Origin: Altericroceibacterium indicum
GTDB lineage: Bacteria > Pseudomonadota > Alphaproteobacteria > Sphingomonadales > Sphingomonadaceae
Direction of reading: 5' to 3'
Assembly: GCF_009828105.1 (NCBI RefSeq)
Contig: NZ_WTYQ01000005.1
Span: 1-64,000 of the forward strand
DNA: 64,000 nt
A model generated the notes under the pieces. It was not told where the DNA came from, ran no database searches, and saw only the letters and a list, made by a program, of their open reading frames with translations. Below, piece by piece: positions 9,301 through 16,062 of this stretch (position 1 is its first letter; each line of letters starts with the position of its first letter). A program made the translations under genes and the position numbers.

Positions 9301-11059
9301 AAAACAGCTCCCACCGACGTCCTTCTTCGACCGTCTCACCAGTGCCAACCAAGATGAAGACGACGATGAACAGCGCGAAGACGAGGATTTGCTTGGTGGC
9401 GCTGCCCAGCTGGCAGAGCTGGAAAGCATATTGACCCTGTGCGAGGCGCGGGGCCTCGGTGCCCGCCTGCTCGAATGGCACTATCGATCGCGGGATCCAT
9501 CGCTCATTCGCGTGTCAAACCGAGAATTCTACGCGGACCGCTTGATACTCCCACCATCGCCATTGGAGAAAGACCCAGCTTACGGCCTCGTTTTCACCCA
9601 GGTGCCAGGCGCATATGACAAGGGTGGTCGTCGCGATAATCGACTGGAGGGCGAAGCTCTGGTGGAGGCCGTTGCAAATCACGCACGGACGATGCCGGAC
9701 CAGTCACTGGGAATAGTTACGTTCTCTGCAACGCAAAAGAACACGATCACCGAACTCCTTGAGCTTGCTCGTCGCAAGGACGCCATTCTTGACGATTTTC
9801 TCCGCGAAGGCGGCGCTGAGGATGTCTTCGTCAAGAATATCGAGAACGTTCAGGGCGACGAGCGCGACGTGATTTTCATCAGCGTCGGCTATGGCCCGAC
9901 CGAACCTGGCGGGAGAATGATCGGCGCGAGCTTCGGGCCAGTTAACTCCGAAGGCGGCGAACGTCGTCTCAATGTGCTTTTCACGCGGGCTAGGCTTAGG
10001 TGTGAAATCTTCGCTTCCTTCGACCCGGGCGAACTTGATGTAAGTCGCGCTTCACGGGAAGGGCCGCGCGTTCTCAAACGTTTCCTCGAATTTGCGAAGC
10101 ACCGCCAGCTCGTTGAGCATATGCCGACTGGCGAGGAAGCCGACACCCCCTTTGAGGAGGATGTCGCGGACACCATACGGTCCTTCGGTTTCCTTGCAGA
10201 TCCACAGGTGGGATCAGCAGGCTTCAAGATTGATTTGGGCATCCGCCATCCCGACAGACCGGGGAGTTATTTGCTGGCGGTTGAGTGCGACGGAGCCACA
10301 TACCATTCGGCCCTGTGGGCACGCGAGCGCGATCGCCTCCGTCAAAGCGTGCTGGAGCATCTGGGATGGCGCTTCCATAGGATATGGAGCACCGACTGGT
10401 TTTATAATCGCGAACGTGAAATCAAGCGTCTCCGCGAAGCATTGGAAAGCGCCAAGCGAGACCAAGAGAACGGTTCACCTCCGAAGACTATCGAGAAGCC
10501 CGAAGCTGCACCGACCCCGACTCATGACAAGCCTGTCGCGCCACTTCCCGAAGTGGAAGAGCGACAAATGCCTAGGTATGAGCGGGCATACTTCCCCATC
10601 GCATCGAACTGTGAACCGCATGAGGCTCATCCTTATGAATTGCGCGAATTGGCATTGAAGGTTGTAGAATTCGAGGGGCCGATTTCTGCAGAAGAGACAG
10701 CACGAAGAATATCGTCTTGTTACGGTCGCGAACGTGCAGGCAGGCGCATCCAGTCTGTAGCGCTCGATGCGCTACAGACCCTCAAAAGCAGCGGTTCGAT
10801 ACTCTATGATGATGGCTTCTATTTTACGCGGGCGCAGCGTGATGAGACGCCGGTGCGAGACCGGACTGATGAAGCCGGCGCCACGCTCAAAGCAGAGTCG
10901 ATCTCGCTGCTTGAAATCCGTGCGGCTTTGAAAATCGCGCTGGCGGACAATGCGGGCGCTGAAGCTGATGATCTTATTCGTGCTACCGCGAGACTACTGG
11001 GGTTTAAACGGGTGGGATCTGACCTCCGAGCCCGAATAGCACAAGGGCTGAAGTCTTAA
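6386..11059 (+). CDS. DUF4011 / SF1 helicase / Vsr-like nuclease / DUF3320 giant defence protein
   Basis: 1557 residues from TTG 6386, chosen because GGGGAG lies eight bases upstream; an in-frame GTG at 6320 would add 22 residues. Domains in order: DUF4011 near residues 10-170, split superfamily 1 helicase with Walker A VQGPPGTGKSQT (about 320), motif II LLIDEASQ (about 944), motif III VVGDQKQLPP (about 971), motif IV-like LEWHYRSRD (about 1028), motif V ENVQGDERDVI (about 1155) and motif VI LNVLFTRAR (about 1195). A Vsr/MTES_1575-type PD-(D/E)xK nuclease follows (about 1250-1345: FKIDLGI, AVECDGATYH), then a DUF3320-like winged helix (about 1415-1488). This DUF4011-helicase-Vsr layout is a known single-gene anti-phage system (I believe called Hhe). 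It is expected to unwind and cut invading DNA. All key helicase and nuclease motifs appear intact. Confidence 0.9.
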   Translation: MNIEASPQVRKLFDETRRRLVETGTRNRLVHVNRANTRGAVVNIINERSDDVYAILASGKTMRFRALGKDKHEQGEILLADDTANAETFDDNRYTDNLLESPLGPDALAKKLLKIARDARTAEEEQGVNILYLALGFVSWFEDEKSDIRREAPLVLLPVELIRNQRTSTYDIRMRGEDLITNLPLQQRWQDDFGLVLPELEFGEDWQPSQYFDQVDEIVDERDRWEIDRDAIQLGFFSFSKLLMYRDLDIDVWPDSALETHELVKGLLYEGFEGDDDAIFGEEDKLDDVLPPEKIFHVVDADASQARVIEEARSGRNLVVQGPPGTGKSQTIANIIAAAAQEGKTVLFVAEKMAALEVVHDRLVKVGLADICLELHSRSANKRQVLEELKRTLNAGAAVPAIPARPEALQHSRDKLNAITKALHSPIGDTGETAFGMLGRQARFMGLNAPPPTFAADSLAEMDRAAENQAVDALKLYGAALKEAGDPAKHPFRSVTVTQLQPVDQARLRSMLDEAREAVTALDNALNVALDSLGLAEGGWFDLVAPVEELLRALSGLNEGEGNLAKELLQCRDMDRLSQALASGRRWREERDAASAYFIDHAFTVDVAHLRAPLIAGTTSFFARWGSAYRNASRELAGLLTDQLPKFADERVELVDSLLQVSRLRNEWGQEEEFCRTTLGENWRGERTDWEGIEAVQAWAARVSSANADLDAEPEFLVSTALAGERENWADEIKRLAGPARTSVALVRDRLGIADDRFEEGWDDAQLAEITGALARMSEAIERYPEWATLVDARAKADAAGIGSLADRMASGECDADAAVVELKFARAEAIWERGLGAEPALRDLSSVDRNLLVADFTKLEKQHLRDNVTHIVANHLGQLPRGALGEMKVLRGEMGKKRGHKALRRLFSEAPNAIQRIKPVLLMSPISVAQYLTPGTLSFDLLLIDEASQVRPEDALGAIARASQIVVVGDQKQLPPTSFFDRLTSANQDEDDDEQREDEDLLGGAAQLAELESILTLCEARGLGARLLEWHYRSRDPSLIRVSNREFYADRLILPPSPLEKDPAYGLVFTQVPGAYDKGGRRDNRLEGEALVEAVANHARTMPDQSLGIVTFSATQKNTITELLELARRKDAILDDFLREGGAEDVFVKNIENVQGDERDVIFISVGYGPTEPGGRMIGASFGPVNSEGGERRLNVLFTRARLRCEIFASFDPGELDVSRASREGPRVLKRFLEFAKHRQLVEHMPTGEEADTPFEEDVADTIRSFGFLADPQVGSAGFKIDLGIRHPDRPGSYLLAVECDGATYHSALWARERDRLRQSVLEHLGWRFHRIWSTDWFYNREREIKRLREALESAKRDQENGSPPKTIEKPEAAPTPTHDKPVAPLPEVEERQMPRYERAYFPIASNCEPHEAHPYELRELALKVVEFEGPISAEETARRISSCYGRERAGRRIQSVALDALQTLKSSGSILYDDGFYFTRAQRDETPVRDRTDEAGATLKAESISLLEIRAALKIALADNAGAEADDLIRATARLLGFKRVGSDLRARIAQGLKS

Positions 11060-11080
11060 ACGCGGGATGATACTTAAAGT

Positions 11081-11116
11081 GCCGGACCGACACTGCTTGA
11101 ATTACGTCGGTCCGGC
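11081..11116. terminator. Hairpin between convergent genes
   Basis: Perfect 11-base-pair stem GCCGGACCGAC (11081-11091) with GTCGGTCCGGC (11106-11116) and a 14-base loop, sitting between the helicase stop (11059) and the stop of the convergent gene at 11134. It lacks a U-tract, so it is terminator-like rather than a textbook intrinsic terminator, but its placement fits a shared bidirectional terminator. Confidence 0.65.
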
Positions 11117-11133
11117 GCATTCTGAGGCGTGAT

Positions 11134-11574
11134 TTAGGCTGCGATGTCGAACCCGCTGGCAAGCTCCTGTTGCAACCGATTAGAATAGGTCCGCAGTTCG
11201 TTGCTTAGCGAATGGTCTGGGCGCCGACGCAGGAACCCTTCGATCAGCCCAACGATGGCAGGCTCAAGCCTCAGGCAGTCCTTGCCTTGCGCGACCAACC
11301 ATCCGAGCTTTGCAATGGACAGCAGCAGACAGTCGAGTTCGACGTGATCCCGCAGGTTTTGCCATGCGCCCGCGCTGACGGGTCGCCGCACGCCCGGCTT
11401 TGCCGCTACTAGGTCGAACGGCACACCCATCCGGAGCAGCACCTGCGACAGGTGCGACACGCCGCCCGCTGCGCTTGGTATGGCGGTTGCCATTCGATCA
11501 GCAAGAAATTCTAGCTCGTCAATGGCAGCAATTCGGTCCGGGTGGGGACGAATTTCTGGCGCTCGGCCAGCCAA
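11134..11574 (-). CDS. Hypothetical protein, all-helical
   Basis: 146 residues from TTG 11574, which overlaps the upstream gene by 64 bases; a start at ATG 11493 inside the frame, just after that gene's stop, is equally possible and neither has a clear ribosome binding site. The sequence is predicted helical by eye (IDELEFLADRMATAI, LDCLLLSIAKLGWLV, LRTYSNRLQQELASG). I recognise no family. It forms a leftward pair with the 294-residue gene upstream, in the middle of the defence island, and converges on the helicase gene. Confidence 0.5.
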   Translation of the reverse strand: MAGRAPEIRPHPDRIAAIDELEFLADRMATAIPSAAGGVSHLSQVLLRMGVPFDLVAAKPGVRRPVSAGAWQNLRDHVELDCLLLSIAKLGWLVAQGKDCLRLEPAIVGLIEGFLRRRPDHSLSNELRTYSNRLQQELASGFDIAA

Positions 11575-12395
11575 GAACGGGCCACGTCGTTCTCAATACC
11601 GCCGCGCCCCTTGATGCCAGCTTTGGCCAAGGCGTTGCGGGCCGCGACTTCATTCATCTGGGCTAGGTATGCAAGTTCGCGAACCGACAACGGAAGCCAG
11701 GTTTCGAACTCGAATTTCCAGCGAGCGAACGCAGTGCCGATGGTGACTCGTAAGGGACTCTCAGCGTTACCCATGGGTGACGTTGTGCTGACAGTCCCGG
11801 CGGACGCGCCATCCATAAGGGAGCCGAGGTCGTCCCACGATTCCGGACGGAATGCCTCAGGCTTGCCGGTCTGGAACGCCCAGTCGTAGCTTGCCTCGAT
11901 CAATGGGGTAGAACGGAAACGCGAGAGATCGACCTGCGAAGGATCTGCGTCGTCGTATGGTTCGCCTGCGTTGTCGGATGAGGGAAACCCCAGAAAGGCT
12001 TCGGCCGCTTCGTAGCTTCCCCAGTGGGCGATCATTGCTGCCTCCGCGACCAAGGCCTTGCGCAGGTCCTGCATAACATCGTCACGCGAGAACGGCGTCT
12101 GGGGACCTTCAGCCGGAATGTCGCCAGCAGAGGGCGCATTAACCTCGGTAAGTGTCAGCTTCCCGGCACTGATTAACGACGGAGGAGTGCCATCACCTGC
12201 GGACATGCGTATTGAGAAGCCTTTGCGCACGAGGCGCAGGGCCTCATCATATTCGGTCGTCAGGACAGCGTTCTTGCGGTGATGCAGTTCGCTTCCGAAA
12301 GCGGGGTCACCAAGGACGAAGTGGCCTTGCTTGTCGCGATAGGGGCGCTCGGTCTTGCCAGTCTTCGGATTGGTGCGGGTGATAATGGTGGCCAC
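11511..12395 (-). CDS. Hypothetical protein with C-terminal HTH-like region
   Basis: 294 residues from GTG 12395, preferred because GGAG lies nine bases upstream (the frame itself opens at 12410). The N-terminal 40 residues (ITRTNPKTGKTERPYRDKQ, FVLGDPAFG) look like a small strand-rich region. The middle is low in recognisable features, and the C-terminus (SVRELAYLAQMNEVAARNAL, then AGIKGRG) has the look of a DNA-binding helix-turn-helix: the helix-turn-helix-like stretch is followed by a basic segment. No family is recognised. It is co-oriented and overlapping with the next gene, so they probably act together; a role in defence or in regulation of the island is possible from context only. 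Confidence 0.55.
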   Translation of the reverse strand: MATIITRTNPKTGKTERPYRDKQGHFVLGDPAFGSELHHRKNAVLTTEYDEALRLVRKGFSIRMSAGDGTPPSLISAGKLTLTEVNAPSAGDIPAEGPQTPFSRDDVMQDLRKALVAEAAMIAHWGSYEAAEAFLGFPSSDNAGEPYDDADPSQVDLSRFRSTPLIEASYDWAFQTGKPEAFRPESWDDLGSLMDGASAGTVSTTSPMGNAESPLRVTIGTAFARWKFEFETWLPLSVRELAYLAQMNEVAARNALAKAGIKGRGGIENDVARSWLAERQKFVPTRTELLPLTS

Positions 12396-12425
12396 GATGG
12401 CAATCTCCAATGATTTTGGTTGCGT

Positions 12426-12692
12426 TCAGCGCTTCAGGCGCTTGCTGCGGTGTGCGAGGGTGATGACCCGGCCATTCTCGACCACGGCGTATTTGTTGAG
12501 CAGTGGCTCCACGTATCGAAGGGCTCTTGCCCCGCCGAAGTCGCGAGCAATGCGCTTGCGTGCCTGCTTGTCCATAAAGAGCACATCAGCTCCGTCATGA
12601 CGGGACCAAGCGCCGTATCGCTCGAAGAGTTCTACAGCGAGTGGTGGAATGCTGCGCTGCTGACTGCGATGGGCGGCGTGCCTTGTCATCAT
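12426..12692 (-). CDS. Small conserved basic protein of unknown function
   Basis: 88 residues from ATG 12692; the open frame extends upstream to 12878, but the extension is Cys-rich and reads like non-coding sequence across the hsdM promoter, so I reject it. The body (SIPPLAVELFERYGAWSR, DVLFMDKQARKRIARDFGG, a final VITLAHRSKRLKR) resembles a small family I have seen repeatedly in proteobacterial mobile regions, without known function. It ends 30 bases before the 294-residue gene and is likely in the same leftward operon. Its high Arg/Lys content would suit nucleic acid binding. Confidence 0.6.
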   Translation of the reverse strand: MMTRHAAHRSQQRSIPPLAVELFERYGAWSRHDGADVLFMDKQARKRIARDFGGARALRYVEPLLNKYAVVENGRVITLAHRSKRLKR

Positions 12693-12887
12693 ATTGCTAA
12701 TCCATTGCGTTTGGGTTGCTATAAGAAAGCAATAGCAGGCTCGACAGGCTTTGCAATAGGGTTGCGAAAAAAATATCATCTCAGAGTATATCGGGTGTCG
12801 TGATCGCAGGAAACGACGCAATTCGCGCCTATCGCTTGCCCGATTCAGGCAATCCGAATAGTCAGTTGCGTGACACAAGGGGCATCA

Positions 12888-14354
12888 ATGTTCGAGAACG
12901 CTTTCAACAATATCGACCGGGCCATGCGCAATGACGAGGGCCTGTCGTCGGAACTGGATTACGCTGAACAGACCAGCTGGCTGCTGTTCCTCAAGTATCT
13001 CGACGATCTCGAGCAGGAGCGGCAGGACCAGGCCGAGCTGGAAGGCCGCGACTACACGCCGATTCTCGAGGAGGCCTATCGCTGGCAGACCTGGGCCGCG
13101 CCGAAGGACAAGGACGGCAAGCTCGACCACAATGCTGCGAAGACCGGGCAGGACCTGATCGACTTCGTCAACGGCAAGCTGTTTCCTTACCTGAAGACGT
13201 TCAACGCCAGCGATGCTGATGTGGATACGCTGGAATATAAGGTGGGCGAGATCTTCTCCGAGCTCGCGAACCGGTTCCGCTCCGGCTATTCGCTGCGCGA
13301 AGTGATCGACATCGTCGACACGCTTGATTTCGGCAGCACCGATGCCAAGCATGAGCTGTCGGACCTTTACGAAACCCGCATCAAGCGGATGGGCAATGCC
13401 GGGCGCAATGGCGGCGAGTATTACACGCCGCGCCCGTTAATCCGGGCGATGATTAAGGTTGTCGATCCCAAGATCGGCGAGACGATCTACGATGGCGCCT
13501 GCGGATCGGCGGGGTTCCTGTGCGAGGCGTGGGATTATTTGCGCCGTCCGGACCTGTCCGGCGAGGAATGGGAAACACTCCAGCGCCGCACCTTCTACGG
13601 GCAAGAGAAGAAGTCGCTAGCCTATGTGCTGGGCGTGATGAACATGATCCTCCATGGGATCGAGGCGCCGACGATCCGCCACGCCAACACGCTCACCGAG
13701 AACGTGATGGATATCCAACAGGCCGACCGTCATGATATCGTGCTTGCCAATCCACCTTTTGGTGGGGGCGAGCGGCGGGAGGTGCAGCAGAACTTCCCGA
13801 TCAAGTCCGGCGAGACGGCTTACCTGTTCCTGCAGCATTTCATCCGCAAGCTGAAGGCGGAGGGACGCTTCTCTCACGGGCGTGGCGCGGTGGTGATCAA
13901 GAACACCTTCCTTAGCAACACCGACAATGCCAGCGTGGAGCTGCGCAAGGAACTGCTGGCGAACTGCAATCTTCACACGGTGCTTGATTGCCCCGGAGGC
14001 ACGTTCCAGGGCGCTGGTGTGAAGACGGTAGTGCTGTTCTTCGACAAGGGAACGCCGACGAAGAAGATCTGGTATTACCAGCTCGATCCCGGCCGTTCGC
14101 TTGGCAAGACCAACCCGCTCAATGACGACGATCTGAAGGATTTTGTCGAACTGCAGGCGACTAAGGCCGATAGCGCAAAAAGCTGGTCGGTAGCCGTCGA
14201 TGCGCTGGATCAGGAGACGTTTGATCTGTCTTTGCGCAATCCCAATGCGCCAGAGGAAGCGCCCTTGCGCGAACCGGCGGAGATTATCGAGGCGATGCTG
14301 GCGCGTGATGCCGAAACCGCTCAGATACTCGAAGACATTCGGGGGATGCTGTGA
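12888..14354 (+). CDS. hsdM: Type I restriction-modification system, DNA adenine methyltransferase subunit
   Basis: 488 residues from ATG 12888, which has AAGGGG six bases upstream; the frame opens at GTG 12870. The N-terminal HsdM_N helical domain (about 1-130) is followed by the N6-adenine methyltransferase domain with AdoMet motif I IYDGACGSAGF (about residue 200) and catalytic motif IV NPPF (about 287). It pairs with HsdS to methylate adenine in a bipartite target, protecting host DNA. Its stop overlaps the hsdS GTG start (GTGA). The four-gene operon hsdM-hsdS-HEPN-like-hsdR is complete and reads through without gaps. Confidence 0.96.
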   Translation: MFENAFNNIDRAMRNDEGLSSELDYAEQTSWLLFLKYLDDLEQERQDQAELEGRDYTPILEEAYRWQTWAAPKDKDGKLDHNAAKTGQDLIDFVNGKLFPYLKTFNASDADVDTLEYKVGEIFSELANRFRSGYSLREVIDIVDTLDFGSTDAKHELSDLYETRIKRMGNAGRNGGEYYTPRPLIRAMIKVVDPKIGETIYDGACGSAGFLCEAWDYLRRPDLSGEEWETLQRRTFYGQEKKSLAYVLGVMNMILHGIEAPTIRHANTLTENVMDIQQADRHDIVLANPPFGGGERREVQQNFPIKSGETAYLFLQHFIRKLKAEGRFSHGRGAVVIKNTFLSNTDNASVELRKELLANCNLHTVLDCPGGTFQGAGVKTVVLFFDKGTPTKKIWYYQLDPGRSLGKTNPLNDDDLKDFVELQATKADSAKSWSVAVDALDQETFDLSLRNPNAPEEAPLREPAEIIEAMLARDAETAQILEDIRGML

Positions 14355-15421
14355 GTTGGGAGGGCCGTCCATTATCGGCATGCATTGAAAAGGTCTCAGT
14401 GCCCGCCAAGATCCCTCGCAAATCGTTCCTTGCGAGCGGCCCAGTTCCAATCGTTTCACAAGAAGCAGACTTCATTAATGGCTATTGGGAAAACGAAGCC
14501 GATGCAGTGAAGGTCTCCGAACCGTTGGTCGTATTCGGCGACCACACCCAAGTTCTCAAACTAATCGATTTTGACTTTGTGGTGGGCGCTGATGGCGTCA
14601 AGCTGCTCAAGCCGAAACAATTCTTAGATGCCCGTTTCCTAAAGTATTTTCTGGAGGCGAATCCGTTTCCATCCTTGGGTTATGCGCGGCACTACAGGCA
14701 CATTTCGAACCTAGAAGTCCCACTCCCTCCCATAGAGGAACAGGAGCGGATTGTTGCGGTGCTGGATCAGGCCTTCGCCGCCCTCGACCGCGCCCGTGCC
14801 AACGCCGAAGCCAACTTGGCCGATGCGGAAGAGGTGCTCGAGAATTGGCTCGCGCTGATTTTCGAACGTCGAGGCGGGGATTGGCAGCAGGTAGGCTTGC
14901 CTGATATCAGCGAAAATCTGGATCGGCAGCGGGTCCCCATCACGAAAAGCGATCGCGTCGCAGGTTCCGTGCCCTACTACGGAGCCTCAGGCGTAGTCGA
15001 TCACGTGGCAGATTACATCTTCGACGAGGATCTGCTTTTGGTTTCGGAAGATGGGGCTAACCTATTGGCGCGCACCTATCCGATCGCGTTCTCGATCTCC
15101 GGTAAGTCCTGGGTGAACAATCATGCGCACGTGCTGCGCTTCGAGGACCGAACCGACCAGGAATTTGTAAGACTTTACCTCGAGTCCATCTCGCTGAAGC
15201 CGTTCATAAGCGGCATGGCGCAGCCGAAGCTCAACCAGAAGGCGTTGAACATAATCCCGATACCGTTTCCGGATGCGGCGACTCGTCAGGATATTGTTGA
15301 GGAGGCTGAACGGCTCACGGGCCTTACAACCCGAGCCGTTGGGCAATATGAAAAGGCTCTCGAAGACATCAACGATCTTCGTATTTCGATTTTATCGACG
15401 GCGTTTAAAGGGCGGTTGTAA
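14351..15421 (+). CDS. hsdS: Type I restriction-modification system, specificity subunit
   Basis: 356 residues from GTG 14351, overlapping the hsdM stop by four bases. Two target-recognition domains are separated by the conserved helical spacer (PPIEEQERIVAVLDQAF and following helix, about residues 128-175), and a second set of helices closes the protein (SILSTAFKGRL). TRD1 covers about 1-125 and TRD2 about 176-300; both lack a family name that would give the target sequence. The protein is a little short for HsdS but has both halves, so it appears functional. It determines the DNA target for the methylase and the restriction complex. Confidence 0.93.
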   Translation: MSWEGRPLSACIEKVSVPAKIPRKSFLASGPVPIVSQEADFINGYWENEADAVKVSEPLVVFGDHTQVLKLIDFDFVVGADGVKLLKPKQFLDARFLKYFLEANPFPSLGYARHYRHISNLEVPLPPIEEQERIVAVLDQAFAALDRARANAEANLADAEEVLENWLALIFERRGGDWQQVGLPDISENLDRQRVPITKSDRVAGSVPYYGASGVVDHVADYIFDEDLLLVSEDGANLLARTYPIAFSISGKSWVNNHAHVLRFEDRTDQEFVRLYLESISLKPFISGMAQPKLNQKALNIIPIPFPDAATRQDIVEEAERLTGLTTRAVGQYEKALEDINDLRISILSTAFKGRL

Positions 15422-15423
15422 CG

Positions 15424-16062
15424 GTGTCTGAACCTACGCCGCAGGAAGATTACGAGAAAAGACTGAGGCGCTTCGTCGTGATGGTGCACGGGCAAGAAGG
15501 GCTGATAGCCAAGCTTGCCATCTTCAGGGAGGTAGTGCGGCATTATCGAGAGCGCGGCGATGGACTCTGGGAAATCTCTCCCCCTCTCTATTTTTTCGCG
15601 CGGGCAATGCAAACCGATGTGCTGTTGGCTTTGGCGCGGATCCTTGAGGAAAAGCAACGCAGCTGGGGCAATCTAGAGAAGTTTCTCGATTTTAGCGCAG
15701 CGAATTCCGGCAGGATTGTCTGGAAGAATGGTCAGTTCTCCGAGGCCGTAGCGTTTAAGCACAAGTCCGCGCTCGCCACTCACTCCGACATTATCGCGAG
15801 CATTCGGGGCCGAAGGGACAAGGTGATCGCGCACCTGGACAGGAAGTATTTTTTTGATCCCGAGGCTGTGGAGGATGACTTCCCGCTAGCAGATGAAGCG
15901 ATGATTGCCTTGGCGAATGAAATCATCAAGATACTCCATGAGCATGAGAGGGGTGTATCTGATAGCTGGTCATTTCATCTTGCTGAATTCTATCAAATTG
16001 GTGTCGACAATATGATCCGATCTCTTGAGGATATCGCTCGCCAGAAGAAGCGAGGCGCTTAG
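15424..16062 (+). CDS. HEPN/AbiU2-like protein inside the type I R-M operon
   Basis: 212 residues from GTG 15424, two bases after hsdS and ending directly before the hsdR ATG. The pattern of an aromatic/helical stretch (YFFARAMQTDVLLALARIL) and then a short region RRDKVIAHLD near residue 130 fits the AbiU2/HEPN superfamily, whose R-x4-6-H motif is the RNase active site in active members. AbiU2 is linked to abortive infection. The placement between hsdS and hsdR suggests an accessory that acts when restriction fails, or that guards the complex, but this is inference. The match is by motif and layout only. Confidence 0.6.
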   Translation: MSEPTPQEDYEKRLRRFVVMVHGQEGLIAKLAIFREVVRHYRERGDGLWEISPPLYFFARAMQTDVLLALARILEEKQRSWGNLEKFLDFSAANSGRIVWKNGQFSEAVAFKHKSALATHSDIIASIRGRRDKVIAHLDRKYFFDPEAVEDDFPLADEAMIALANEIIKILHEHERGVSDSWSFHLAEFYQIGVDNMIRSLEDIARQKKRGA

